Positions 1 through 10,871 of a DNA stretch of 64,000 bases are shown here, piece after piece. The notes below the pieces were generated by a model. That model made no database searches, was not told where the DNA came from, and saw nothing but the letters and a program-made list of their open reading frames with translations. The stretch's first letter is position 1. Each line of letters opens with the position of its first letter. This stretch comes from Ceratobasidium sp. AG-K (taxonomy: Eukaryota; Basidiomycota; Agaricomycetes; Cantharellales; Ceratobasidiaceae). A program made the translations under genes and the position numbers. The stretch spans positions 7,812,001-7,876,000 of the forward strand of contig JAWNGF010000001.1 of NCBI GenBank assembly GCA_037039685.1, given 5' to 3'.

Positions 1-508
1 TTTTACTGCGGCTTGGAAGTAAGCTTTTCAGCCCTGGCTTGAAAGGTGTGCTTGTTTAACCCAAAAGCCTTTGGATCATTTATGGACTCTGTTTCAGGCT
101 GGTTCCGTTTGTTTTGTCGCGAGCAGTTTCTCCTGCGTTCCTTACGCAGGCCATTCAATCTGGTAAACGGGCACTCTTCCCCAACGATGGTTGGCCCGGA
201 CCACCTCCGGTCGAGCCAACTGTAGAAGAACAACTCCTCATGCGTGAGCAACTTGAAGAGCGACTACGCGAACTATGCCCTTGTACGTGAATAGACGCTC
301 CCTGTCACGCTCGGCTGACTATCTATGCAATCCAATAGCATGGCTAGCGACCATCGTGCTAGGTAATTCACGCAAAGTTCAGGTATTGACGATAAAGCAG
401 GCACTGGATCCTTTCAGCGAGTCTGCGGAAATAAATTCTCAAATTCTGGTTGCGTTATTGGACCTTGTTGTATCGGAGCTGTGGCCAGAACTTAGCAAGA
501 CGGCGTAA
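1..508 (+). CDS. Sorting nexin-type protein, C-terminal (Nexin_C) part, 5' truncated by the window edge
   Basis: Only the last exons are present: <1-18, 98-282 and 339-508, joined across introns with gtaagc...tttcag and gtacgt...aatag ends. The frame is continuous and reads LFPNDGWPGPPPVEPT, then REQLEERL, then SWLATIVLG, and ends in QILVALLDLVVSELWPEL. This pattern (W-P-x-PPP-x-PT-EEQ followed by a hydrophobic helix and a VLDLV-like terminus) is typical of the Nexin_C domain at the end of PXA-RGS-PX sorting nexins (Mdm1/SNX13/SNX25 type), which tether membranes such as ER and vacuole/endosome. The PX and PXA parts would lie off the left edge, so the exact subfamily cannot be decided. Convergent with the RNA-binding gene that ends at 690. 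Confidence 0.68.
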
Positions 509-689
509 TTACTTTATATCTCCTTGTTCTTCCCATCCACATTTCTGCACTTACAGATGTACCATATCATTATGCCCCAATGCGTCTCTCATACTCGCGC
601 ATAGTCAAGTCCGATGCAAGAGGACAGCAAAGCCTCATCAAGTTGGCATATTCGACCTCGATGAATGGTAATACAGTTATGCAATGTGA

Positions 690-3406
690 TCACATGCGGT
701 CCCGACGTCCTCCACCTCCACCTTCGTCATCGTCGTCCCAGCCTCCAGATGCACCCCAACCATCGTCTTCGACATTAGAATCCGTTCTCATCCCGATATC
801 GTTGTCGAGAGCGGCGGGCTCAGATATGGGTGATTTTTTGGCAGGTGCGTGGAACCAGCCCCAGAAGTAGCTGTGGAAGGCCAAGCGAACTGCAAGGTTC
901 CAATAGCGGGTATTGTTGCGCCCGACGCGAATGCCTGAGTCAAGGTTAGCAGAGTACTATATCGCGTGAAATAAGTGCGCACCTGGTCCGCCGCGAATCT
1001 ATTCTTGTATTTTACTTCAAGCTCGCCAGTGGATTCATTAACGCCCACCGATTCGCATTCTGGGAAACTCTGAGTGTATATGTTAGATCTCGCCGATATT
1101 CCGACTGGGTGCTACTTACTGCAAACCAGGCTTTTGCGTTTCCTTTAGCTTCATCAGTCTCGGGTAGCCCCTTCACAATCAATGTCCGGGGTCGGTTATC
1201 CAACTTCATACTGGCCCTTGGAGGTGCTCCTCGTCCTCGTCCCCTCCACCCGCCCCGTCCCCTCGAACCGTAAGGTCGATATGGCGGCGCCGAGTAGGTG
1301 GGCGCTGACTCGGTATTTAACCCTAGGGATGCAGCCTGAAATGGGGTATATTAGCACAAAGAAATGACGGGAATGAACCCGAGGCGCACTTCTTCCCTCA
1401 ATTTCTTCAGTTTCGCCTGAAGCTCTGGGTTCACAGACTGTGTTTCCGACTCTTTTGCGTCGTGAGGCTCGGCAGACATCATCTCAAGATCACTGTCAAG
1501 TTGATCTTTCTTGCTCGCTCCATTTGTTTTAGCGGGAGCAGACACCGTCGACTGTCCAGACGCGGGTTTGGAAGTAGGTGCGCTCGAGGTCGCACTCCCG
1601 TTGCGCATCGCGGCCGACACTTCTTGAAGCTCCGTGATCAACTCTCGGAGTCGAGTCTTGATGGTCTGTTTCTCTTCAGGTTGTGCAGTCGTCAGCTTGA
1701 CCATCAGGACCTTTTGCTCCGCCATCAGTCGCTCAAACTTTTGTTGCGAGGGATCGATCACGGCAGGCTGAGGTGGTCCAGACTTTACGGGAGCCGACTC
1801 TGCCTTGGGAGGGGCCGTAATGTTGTTGACGATAGGCGCAGATGCGGCTAGCAGCTTAGCACCCGCCTGACCATGGTTACCCAAGGGTCTATGCCAGTAC
1901 AGCTTGACGAACCGATTCCCAAACACCGCGTCCTCGCTCCTCCATGCGTCCCGGGCCTCGTCGTGCGTCGAAAAGGAAACCAGTGCCTTGGCCGAAGGGG
2001 TATCAATCGCGACATTAGTCACGGTTCCAAACTTCTTGAACCAGTTCGTGAGCTCCTCGAGGCTTAGGCGCTCCGGAGGGATCTTCTCTACCACGAGCGT
2101 CTTATCACGACGTGGCTCGGAGCTCGAGCCGGATTCCTGCTGGCCGTCGATGCCGTCCGTCTCCCCGTGCCACGAGCCTGCGGGGGTAACGCGCCCCCGC
2201 ATATTGCGTCCGTATGCCCCATGCCCTCCGCGCATGCTCTGGTGTCGCGCTACGTTCCCGCCGTTGGTCTGAGGGGGGTCGGTTTGGGGAGTAATGACCT
2301 TGGCCTCGGAGATGTTTGTGCCGTTGGGGGTGGCATTGCCCATGACGACGTCCATGTTGCCGTTGGGTGGTCGTGGTCCGGACATGAGGGCTTGATTGGG
2401 GTCGTACCCACCGGCGCCAAGCTGATTCATCATCCAAGGCATCATGAAGTTCGGACCCATCATGCCCATCATGGGGGGGAAATTCATGGGAGTAACAGCC
2501 TCCTCACCATGGCTAAATATGCACTGACTGCCTCGCGCACAGAAGCCACGTTCTTACATAACGCATGCGGATGAGTATGACAGAGACAGTGGAGGATGAC
2601 GAGCTTTGCTCACCATGATAATCACGGCACAATTGGCGTTTGGTATCTCGCTCATCTCCTCTTCGACTGTCCCGATCTGCCGCGGGTCCAGTTGGCGGAC
2701 GCACCCCACTACGATCCCGGTCCCAGTCCCGCCCCCTATCTCGGTCGTCGCGGTACCCACGGTTCCCGTTTTCGTGCCTCGCATACGGCTCGTACCGCGA
2801 AGCCCCGACTCGCGTAATCGCGGGCCCTTGGGAGGCGATCTCTCCTCTTGTTGGTCTCCGGGTCCGCTGTCGCTATCTAATCGACGCTTCATGCCTCGAG
2901 AGTCGGAATTGGAACTTAGCAGCGCATCTATGGGTATAGGAATTCCACCATCTCTTGTCGAAGATGAAGCCGAGGTAGGAGCGGTAGGGATGGGTCTGGA
3001 TGTGGCGGTGGATGGAGGGACAGAAGTAGATTTAGATGGAGGTGCAGGTGCCTTGTAGGATTTAGACTTGATAGCCGCAAACAATGCGTCTACAAATCGC
3101 TGTGTTTCTACAGCAACATGAACATTGCGCCCATCAAATGAGACAGGAGAACACTCACCATTGTCCAAGAAATCCTCCAGCTGCTTTCTGAACGTTTCTT
3201 TTAACTCCCCCTCGGGAGCGTCGTGTTTAAGGAGAGCGAGAACATAATTTGACAAGACCTCGGGCTCTGCATCACAACTTCACGTTGGCCACACGATCCA
3301 TCAGCGAGAGTCGGGCGATATCACTCCGTGTGGCTTACATTGGTTCAAGGTTCTTTATCAGCCACGGACGTAAAGCGGGGGCATCGTCGGGGTTGAATAG
3401 AGGCAT
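690..3406 (-). CDS. RBM26/RBM27-like RNA-binding protein (PWI-like, CCCH zinc finger, RRM)
   Basis: Domain order matches animal RBM26/27 and S. pombe Rmn1, which work in nuclear RNA surveillance with the exosome-linked MTREC/PAXT complexes (family knowledge). The chosen ATG at 3406 gives MPLFNPDDAPALRPWLIKNL. Splicing then restores LEPICDAEPEVLSNYVLALL, the PWI-like fold typical of these proteins. A CCCH finger is split by an intron: LCRDYH, then RGFCARGSQCIFSHGEE. Next come a Met/Gly-rich segment, an RRM (DKTLVVEKIPPERLSLEEL ... ALVSFSTHDEA ... VKLYWHRP near 2100-1870), and a coiled-coil stretch. A second RRM-like region (RTLIVKGLPETDEAK) is spread over short exons from about 1210 to 900, and the tail is acidic and Gly-rich (WDDDDEGGGGG). 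The last intron or introns before the stop are uncertain. Divergent from NFU1 with 132 bp between start codons. Confidence 0.85.
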
Positions 3407-3483
3407 AAGGTCGTCGTCGCAGGAATGTGGTATAAGTTTATTGTAAATACGATTATTTCCTACATGACCAATCTTCTCACCGG

Positions 3484-3493
3484 GTCACATGAC
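3484..3493. promoter_or_regulatory. GTCACATGAC E-box-like site in the RBM26-like/NFU1 divergent promoter
   Basis: The palindromic-type decamer GTCACATGAC lies 46 bp upstream of the NFU1 ATG and 78 bp from the RBM26-like ATG. Its reverse complement occurs upstream of ARP5 and related CACGTGA sites occur in other spacers of this window. Binding by a bHLH factor is inference. Confidence 0.4.
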
Positions 3494-3538
3494 CTAACAT
3501 CTGCATTACTCATGCATTCACACTTGACTCGCGCCACC

Positions 3539-4556
3539 ATGTCCAGCGCATCTATTGTAGCACGCACTGCGCGAAACGTGACTCGGACAACCATAAACCT
3601 GCCTGTGCGAACCCTGACGACCTTGCCTCGATGCTTGGCCTCCCCCTTACCCCCAGCCAGTAGCCCTCGAGGGATTTCAACCATTCTGTCCACACGCTCG
3701 CTCAGGTCAAAGCTATCGCCGCAGCATGTCCCAGGCAGTAAGCACTCACACCACCCACCCTGATTAGAATACACTAACACAACTCAGCACGAACCATGTT
3801 CATCCAAACTGAATCCACGCCTAATGACGACTCGCTCAAATTCATCCCGGGAGTCGAAGTCCTCCCAGGTGGGACCGCAGAATTCGTCGACACTCGCTCA
3901 GCCCTCGTATCCCCGCTAGCCATCAGATTATTCGGAATTGAAGGTGTCCGCTCAGTGTTCTTCGGGCCCGACTTTGTCACCGTGTCCAAAGACTCGGAAA
4001 ACACTTGGTCGACAATCAAGCCCGAGATTTATTCGGTCATCATGGAGCACTTCACATCGGGTGCCCCATTGTTTAGGAGCGAGGAGGATAGGGAGGCTGC
4101 TGGTCCGCAAGACACGAAGATTTTGGATACCGACTCGGACACTGTGGCGATGATCAAAGAATTGCTCGAGACACGAGTTCGGCCTTCAATCATGGAAGAC
4201 GGAGGGGACATTGAGTACAGAGGGTTTGATGAGGCGACCGGTGTGGTACAAGTCAAGCTCAAAGGAAGCTGTCGCGGATGCAGTTCAAGTACTGTGACGC
4301 TCAAGACAGGGATTGAACGCATGATGACACACTACATTCCGGAAGTCAAGTCGGTCGAGCAGGTATGTGATGAGCCATGCTTCTGGTCGGAATGCTGACA
4401 GCCGGCGTCCTAGGTTCTCGACCAAGAAGAGACAATTGCGCTGGATGAATTTGCCAAGCTCGAACGACGAATTCAAGCAAAGGACAAGAAAAAAGCTGAT
4501 ACAAGGTAAGCGCATTCACTGCTTCTCGATCACTAACCAACAGTACCACTCCCTAG
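3539..4556 (+). CDS. NFU1: NFU1 iron-sulfur cluster scaffold/carrier, mitochondrial
   Basis: Four exons: 3539-3737, 3788-4362, 4414-4505 and 4544-4556. They total 879 nt (292 residues) in one frame. The first 65 or so residues are rich in Arg/Ser/Thr and lack acids, as in a mitochondrial presequence. Then comes the Nfu N-terminal domain (MFIQTESTPNDDSLKFIPG ... RLFGIEGVRSVFFGPDF), and a C-terminal NifU domain with the cluster-binding motif GSCRGCSSS (CxxC) preceded by RPSIMEDGGDIEYRGF. Nfu1 passes [4Fe-4S] clusters to mitochondrial enzymes such as lipoyl synthase (family knowledge). A charged tail of about 30 residues follows the NifU domain. The last coding exon is only 13 nt and ends TACCACTCCCTAG. 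The start is the first ATG of the presequence, in a good context (CCACCATGT). Confidence 0.95.
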
Positions 4557-4927
4557 CATGGCTCAATACATGTCCATCTAGCCAATATTTCCACCGTGTG
4601 TTCGTTAGTAATATACATAATCGACGCATATGTTTGCATTGAATTGATGCGACTGGTGCATGTAAACGAGTGACATTGTAGTTTAACAAAGGAACAAATA
4701 CGGTAGGTAACATACAATCCGAAGATTGAGACCACACACCAGTACATCGTCGGTAAAACCCGCTTGGAAAAAATAATAAAAGGACATCTACAGTGGATCT
4801 AGTTTATCACTAGGGGAAAAGAAGGCAAAAACAAATTGTGAGCTAAAAATAGCATATACATCCATGCAAAGTCTCAGGAACCGACAATGAGCAAGACAAC
4901 CGCTTGTGCTGTGCAAGAAACCGTTTG
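4557..4927. other. Convergent spacer between NFU1 and the membrane-protein gene
   Basis: About 370 bp, A/T-rich around 4740-4860. It presumably carries both 3' UTRs and polyadenylation signals. No further gene, tRNA or repeat is visible. Confidence 0.5.
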
Positions 4928-6109
4928 TCATGGGCGTGGAATCTCAGGGCGGGAAGAGCGTCCGCGAGGAATACTCTGGTCCTTGGGTGGGGGCACTGGC
5001 TCATCAGAAGCCGATGGGCTGTCACTGGGGATGTGCGCTGCGAAATCAAGCCGATCCGGTATCAGTATCACGAATATCGCATAAACCAGCTCCGACTCAC
5101 AGTTGCCAACCCATGAGTCCGTCCGAGTACGCATAGGAGCGGCCAAGGGCGGATTCAAATCTTGTCCGTTGGCGAGGTGCTGGCCGCTGCCCCACGCCCC
5201 CTGCGTGAAATCCAGCCCCATGTCATGGCGGCCTCCCAGCGCATAGTTGAACAGCTCTGGCGCAAGCGGCTGCGGCATCACGAGTCCCACGCGCTCACGA
5301 GCGTGCTGTGTATGCGGCGCTCCGTGATTCCCACTGGCATAGTAAGACCCTGGCCTGGCCGAGCCGTGCATAGAACTTCGGTTCTGCCAATTTGGAGTGT
5401 TAAGATGTGAATGGCGAGCCGTGGATGCAACCGAGTTGGGACGAGGGTACCGCGCACGGGATTCGGGCCGACGAGGCATGGAAGGATTGGACGGAGATTG
5501 CGAACGTGAGCCTAGGGGTGACGATCGCAGGCCAATTTCCTCGTCGGTGGGAATAATGGCTGAACCAGCACGACTATTGTCCGGAGAATCCTCATGAGGC
5601 GCTTGGAATGGGCTCCGTATCAGATCAGTGCTGAGGCGACCCGATTCATCTGCTTTGAGCCTTTCCATCGACGGAGCTGTGCTCCCAACACTCGGGGTAG
5701 CGAAGAAACCCGAGGCTGAACCATCGCGGAACACAGTACTTTGAGGTCGACTAATGCCTGGGGTAGGGTAATCCTTGTACATTGAGACCGCACGAGATTG
5801 CCTGTACCCAACTTGCGCCATGGGATCTCTTGGCGGTGGGAGGGACACGCTCTTCGCATGGCGTCGGCGCTTGTAACATCTCAGCAGCTGGAACGCAATA
5901 AGGCCAAGGAAAATAACCCCAATTCCAGTGAATACGCCAATTAGGATCTTGTTCGTGCGCTGACTGTCTGCGTGGCGCTCGGCGTTTGCATCGTAAGGTG
6001 CGACGGTTGGGGTCGGCGTCAAGGTTGACGAATGAGCCGACCTGCGTGTCGACGTCCTAGGCCGGCGGGTGCTCGTCGCAGTACGTAAAGTCGTGGCAGG
6101 AGCCGACAT
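4928..6109 (-). CDS. Single-pass membrane protein of unknown function with a long disordered cytoplasmic tail
   Basis: Starts at ATG 6109 and is open to the stop at 4928. The N-terminal ~50 residues are rich in Thr, Arg, Ser and Pro. They are followed by RTNK, a 22-residue hydrophobic segment (ILIGVFTGIGVIFLGLIAFQ...), and a Cys-Tyr-Lys-Arg-Arg-Arg stop-transfer. The remaining ~300 residues are Ser/Pro-rich and polar, with many SPxR-like stretches typical of phosphorylated disordered tails. The overall plan resembles fungal surface sensors of the Mid2/Wsc kind, but no WSC domain or clear signal peptide is seen, so no function is claimed. A stretch at 5038-5100 has perfect intron ends yet is in frame: spliced, the protein is 372 residues, unspliced 393. 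Upstream in-frame sequence is open for ~80 bp but has no ATG. Confidence 0.7.
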   Translation of the reverse strand: MSAPATTLRTATSTRRPRTSTRRSAHSSTLTPTPTVAPYDANAERHADSQRTNKILIGVFTGIGVIFLGLIAFQLLRCYKRRRHAKSVSLPPPRDPMAQVGYRQSRAVSMYKDYPTPGISRPQSTVFRDGSASGFFATPSVGSTAPSMERLKADESGRLSTDLIRSPFQAPHEDSPDNSRAGSAIIPTDEEIGLRSSPLGSRSQSPSNPSMPRRPESRARYPRPNSVASTARHSHLNTPNWQNRSSMHGSARPGSYYASGNHGAPHTQHARERVGLVMPQPLAPELFNYALGGRHDMGLDFTQGAWGSGQHLANGQDLNPPLAAPMRTRTDSWVGNCESELVYAIFVILIPDRLDFAAHIPSDSPSASDEPVPPPKDQSIPRGRSSRPEIPRP

Positions 6110-7020
6110 TTCAGTCGCTAGAGCCGTAAGCCAGAGGAAGGACGATGGAGGGAAGCAAGAGGATGGGAATATTAGTGAGATGATTTCAGCTCAGGGATGC
6201 AATGGAAGCCCACCCACCTGGTTCAAATGCTCACGCCAACTCAGAGGGGACGGAGAGAAGTTGACTGCACGAACAACACGCCCAGCAGATAAGAAGTAGC
6301 GCCTAGTCCACCAGGGCAGTGCCTGTATAACCTGTCAACTGCCCCTTGACGGAATATGTCCAAACCTAGCGCGCTATAATCCAGTGCTGGCGCGTAGCAG
6401 CTCGGTGCTGGCGAATGTCGGTAGATAAGAGTGTGCTACGTAACGAGTGTGGGTGGAAGAGACGAAGAGACAAGCTGAAATGTTCCCGAGCATAAAAAGG
6501 AGTTGAGCGCATCATTGGCCGAGCGGCAGTTCCCAAATTGCGTCCCTGATGTCCGAGCCGGATGTAATGATCCCTGATGTCCGAGGCTGAGGTAATCGGT
6601 TGTATAAAGATGCGCCCAAAATTTCTTTCCAGAGTCCAATGTCATACCGGCCTCGGATTAGAGTCGCTTGCTGTCCGCTAATTCCCAAGGACAACAGGCG
6701 CTATCGACGCCGCAGACCAACGTCTTGCCTTCGTCTATGCGTCTATCATGCTGATAGCCGCGCAGAGTCGACTTGACAACATTACCTAAATGTACTTTTC
6801 AGCATGGATTGAGCCTATTCTTGTCCATCAATAGTGTATCTACTGAATAGTGAAACTTACGTTTTATCGGGGATCCCTGGACACGCGTTCCATGCCCGAG
6901 ACAAGTTCAGGAACCCAGACTTTGATCCAAACCTTGGTTTCCAGCACACCATCGACTTTCAAAAGAAATGTATTCCCAAATCCGCGTCACCGTGTAAAAT
7001 ACAAAGGTATCATATTCGCT
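6110..7020. other. 910 bp intergenic region with a short direct repeat
   Basis: Promoter of the membrane-protein gene and 3' side of the BAR-SH3 gene. It contains a 15-bp direct repeat TCCCTGATGTCCGAG at 6543-6557 and 6571-6585 (28-bp period). No convincing gene is visible; reading frames here are short and lack family resemblance. Confidence 0.45.
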
Positions 7021-8732
7021 TTACGTGTCCTGAACATAGTTTCCTGCAAACCTTTTTGTCAGCCTCGCAGCGATATGGTCATAGCGCCTGCCTACCTGGG
7101 AATACGCCCTGTTGTCCGTTTACACGACCAGTCCACCAGTCTTCGGCACTGGCCGTTCGCTCAACAACCTCAATCCTATCACCCGTTTTGAAGCTTAGGT
7201 CGCCATCAGCCTAAATGCACGTCAATCTAAACCCCACAATAGTTTGACAGCTAGTACTTGCCTGCGCAACAAAGTCGTACAAGGCAACCACATACTGAAC
7301 CTGAGGTGCCAAGCTCGGCTTGGGTTTCAGGGGCGGAGGTGGGGGCGGCGCTTTCTTGCCGATCACTGACACCTTCGAGTTGGCTGCGGGCGGTGTGTAG
7401 GGAGGAGGCGCGGCGAACGAGCTCGAGGCCGCTCCGGGAGGTGGGGGTGGGGGTTTTTTGCCCGCGAGGGAGCCCACTGTAGAGCTTGCTGAAGGAGCTC
7501 GCCGCATTGAGCTCCCTGCGGAAAGGGTACCCGAGGCTTGACGATTGGTTTGTATCAACTTGGCTATGCGACGATCAATACTGTCCGAGATTGAGCGCCA
7601 ACTTGTACTTACCTGTCGACATTATGCGTTTGGTGATTTGCAGGGCATCAACTCGCTCCATCGCGTCTGTAGTTCGCGCATGGTAGGCTGCTTCAATCTC
7701 CTCCGGGGTTCCCGTTGTCTCGTATTTGCCCGACGCAAACGACTGGAGCTTTTCAAGCATAAGGTAAAAGATATTTAACCTAGGCACGATCAGTCCGCTA
7801 TCATTTTAGCTTTATTACCACCCACTGCATGTAAAAGAACGAATGGAACAGTGGGTCTATAAATTGCGTTGCCAGGACCATAAATCGGGGCAAGTCGGTC
7901 TTCATGGCGTTGTTGATCATTTCGTACTCGTTCACAGCCATCTCAAAGTCTTGTTCCATCTTTAGAATAAATGAGCTTATGTCTATAACAGCACGACACG
8001 ACATACCTTGAACAAATTCTTCTCATCATTCAAGGTCTTTTCCTTCTTTTCCCTGAGTTTTGTGAGCGAATTGTTGTGTCTATCGTAGTCCAATAGCTGG
8101 TGAAATGTCAACTACCCGTAGACACGTTGGACATTATGCGTACCTTGTGGTCCCGTTTGGTGATACCCTTCCTGATACCCTTCATAATCGTCTGCAACTC
8201 CTTGACAGGTCCTACAATCCTCGACTCGATCAACTCGAGCTCGGGGGATAGTGTCTGCCTAAGTTCCTCCATGTCTGCCTGGTATGCCGTCACATTTCGC
8301 ACGGTATCCTCCGACTCGGGATGCCTCCCAATAAGATCATACTCTCCCGCAATCGGATGGAACAAATTAGAAAAATGGGTCGCAAAGTTGGCGCCCGAGG
8401 TCAAGAGTGCTAGATCATCATCAGCCTGCGAGCGCCGGGGAGAGCGAGATGGGCCCACCAATAACCGAGTCGCTAAACACCTTGGCGTCCTTGAGGAGCT
8501 TATCGGTGGATTGTTCGATGGACGTAAACTTGCGGTTGAGGTCGTCGAATACCGGGTCGGACGACTCTGACCGTCACCGTCAGGACTGGGTCCGGTCAGT
8601 GCATGTGCGACTCACTCTTGGCCATGCCAATCTTCGATGTCATAAGATGCGGAGTCCTGTGCAGCACTTAGCCATTGTCGTCTGCAGTTGCGGCACGACG
8701 TACCGCGCGAATGCTTTCGAGATGCCCTTCAT
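7021..8732 (-). CDS. RVS167: BAR-SH3 protein, amphiphysin/Rvs167-Hob1 type
   Basis: Starts MKGISKAFAR at 8732. An intron then joins to TPHLMTSKIGMAK, the usual N-terminus of fungal amphiphysins. The BAR domain continues through DPVFDDLNRKF, FHPIAGEYDLIGRHPESEDT, VKELQTIMKGIRKGITKRD, an EQDFEMAVNEYEMINN helix, and FIDPLFHSFFYMQ. A Pro-rich linker (several PPPPPP runs, 7480-7330) precedes a C-terminal SH3 domain: VQYVVALYDFVAQ, then ADGDLSFKTGDRIEVVE, DWWTGRVNGQQGVFPGNY, and the stop at 7021. These proteins bend membranes and recruit actin regulators during endocytosis (family knowledge). At least seven short introns; exact junctions were read by eye. The protein carries both hallmark domains and appears full length. 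Confidence 0.93.
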
Positions 8733-9034
8733 GATGGCTGGCGAGGGTGGGAAACTGTGTCGGAGGTGCGAACAAGCCTAGGTTGGTGTTATACGAGGCG
8801 CCACTGGGCTGCGGAGACCTGTGTGCAAGAGCGTAGTCGTGGTCGAGTGCCGAGCCGCCGAGACAGCATCCCGTGGTGATGACGTACTCAAGAACAAATT
8901 ATGCCGGATACACGTCGCGAGTCTAAACCAGAGTGAATATTCCGATTTTAATTCTGTTTTACATGTATAGTACAAGATTAACTTAGAGTAGAAACACAAT
9001 GTGATAGCGAACAAATGCGAAATTAAAAGAAGTT

Positions 9035-9806
9035 TTAAACCGAAACGGCATTGCTTTCAGACCAATGAGGTTGTGCATGTACCCACGGCGGAGAGGGGGG
9101 AGTTCGGAGCTCGCTCGGGAGTTTCTTCAAACCATTAGCCTGCTTGAGGATCCAGAATGAGGCTGGCCAAGACATTCAATCAGCCGTCAAGTCCCGACTC
9201 CAAGTTCATTCCGTAACTTACCGATAATAGGACCGGCCATGCTCGCTCCACACCCGGTGATCTCCAGGAAATCTTTCCTGTTGAGGACAGCGGGTCCATG
9301 TCGCTGGTGGTACCGAGCAAGCAGAATTGTCTCGGCCACGTTATTGAGAGCAAGACGAAGCTAAGAACGAGATTAGTCCGGAACGACCTCGAGTCCTAGA
9401 GACGCGCACTCACGACCAAGTCTCGACCGCGGATCTCCCATAGGTACTTTCTCCCCCGATAGTTCATCGTCATACCGCTGCGAGAATATGAGCGGTAGAA
9501 CGCCGGGGCACGGTCTCGACTCACCTCCCATCCCGGTCGGCTGGAGAAACTCGCTCATGGGGACTGCCTTTTCGTCCACATGGATGCACTCGTCGACCCA
9601 ATCAATTTCGCACAACAACCGACCGTCTCGGCCGTCGTAAATTGTCGTGTCCTCTCCGCGCACACCGACAATATATGCGGGTGGACTCGCCCCGTCGGTG
9701 TTGATGAGGATCGCGGTGCAGGCAGTCGGCATTTCGTTGATAACAAGTCTAACGCGTCGAGATCAATCTAATCGGCCGAAATGCCTCACACGCGAACGTA
9801 CCTCAT
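9035..9806 (-). CDS. Small basidiomycete protein, possibly DUF6593-like, function unknown
   Basis: Reconstructed from short exons. ATG AG at 9806 is spliced to ACTTGTTATC to give MRLVINEMPTACTAILINTD. The protein continues through GVRGEDTTIYDGRDGRLLCEIDWVD to MTMNYRGRKYLWEIRGRDL, then LRLALNNVAETILLARYHQ, KDFLEITGCGASMAGPIIA, and SFWILKQANGLKKLPSEL, ending NAVSV at 9035. Each junction has GT..AG ends and keeps the frame. The RGRKYLWE core and the beta-rich first half resemble the small basidiomycete DUF6593 family; I am not certain of this. There is no signal peptide, and the hydrophobic stretch near the end is too weak to call a membrane anchor. Confidence 0.6.
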
Positions 9807-9826
9807 CGTGGGGAAGTATGCGGGGG

Positions 9827-9862
9827 GAATGAAAGTATGGAGAATGAAAGTATGGAGAATGA
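9827..9862. repeat. 15-bp tandem repeat, about 2.4 copies
   Basis: The unit GAATGAAAGTATGGA is repeated twice perfectly and followed by a partial third copy. It lies just upstream of the start codon at 9806, in the likely promoter or 5' UTR. Confidence 0.8.
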
Positions 9863-10871
9863 GTAAAGAGCTCGAGTACGAGTGGGAGGGGAGCGTTATC
9901 TCGGCATAGCTCGCTCGTCGGTTTTAAGCCGCGACAGAGCGCTAGTGGACCCCCACGAGGCCGATATTGGAATCACCCGGGTGATGCCACAAACAGAGAA
10001 GGCCCCAAAGTCCGACCACAGTCTCTCGGCATTTCGCGCCGAGTGCCTTGGGCTGACTTTAACCGATATCACGCACGCGCTCACCATCTACCATATCAAG
10101 CTTGGTGCCACTGCCAAATGGAGCTTGCGCACGATGCAACTTCCACTCGTGCATACAACCCAAATGCAGCATACAACGTTCGTCTGCCTATACAACTGAC
10201 GACATATACGAGCACCGTCGCGATTGTCGGTCGAGAACCGTGGCGTCGAATTTGACATTCTTGGCCTGTCAGAGAACTATGTTTAGGGGCTGACCGAAGT
10301 GACGCACCGAGTTCGATTCCCTGCCTAGAGAGCGGATAGCTGTATGGGACGTGCCCAGTACAATCACTTTTTTCGTCGCCAAGGTAGAAGCACGCAATCC
10401 TAGCAAGCTCCTCAACACGAGTTGACAACGCGCTTTTCCGAACGTGACACGAGGGGAACCCTCGATTTTCGTGGTAAATCGAATAGAAAAAGGGATAGTG
10501 GAGCGCTAATAATAACTTTCGCAGGCGCAGCGCTAATCTCAAGGAACATAAATGATTCAGGTGACCCTTGCCAGCGTTGTGATTGAAGAGCAATCGACGA
10601 TTGCTCCAAGTCAGATTGAATCTCATGTGGGGAATAGACTCTGCGCCTTGCGATAGACTTGGGCGCAATCGACATGGTCGCCTATTCATTCGCTGGCACC
10701 GGCCGTTTGAAACCCGAGCGCGTTCATTCTCAGAATTCGAACCCAACAAAACTGAATACATTGATCTACATTATTGATATGTACGAACATAAAAATCCCC
10801 GAGTGTCTGGATAGCATTAAAACAGAGAATAGCGAGTAGCGAGGTACGTAAAGCGTCATTGCGAAAACCGA
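9863..10871. other. About 1 kb spacer without a recognisable gene
   Basis: Lies between the start of the small DUF6593-like gene and the 3' end of DOT1. The minus strand holds a 221-codon open frame (10096-10761) beginning MYSVLLGSNSENERARVSNG. It shows no domain and is rich in Arg/Ser/Cys, as expected of antisense or random translation, so it is not called a gene. Confidence 0.45.

Noticed and set aside
10290..10345. GAGTTCGATTCCC resembling a tRNA T-arm
   Set aside because: The five-base stem does not pair and no upstream D-arm or anticodon arm can be folded.
10096..10761. 221-codon minus-strand open frame between two genes
   Set aside because: No domain, signal or family likeness; residue make-up is Arg/Ser/Cys-rich as in random translation, and no introns or good context are seen.
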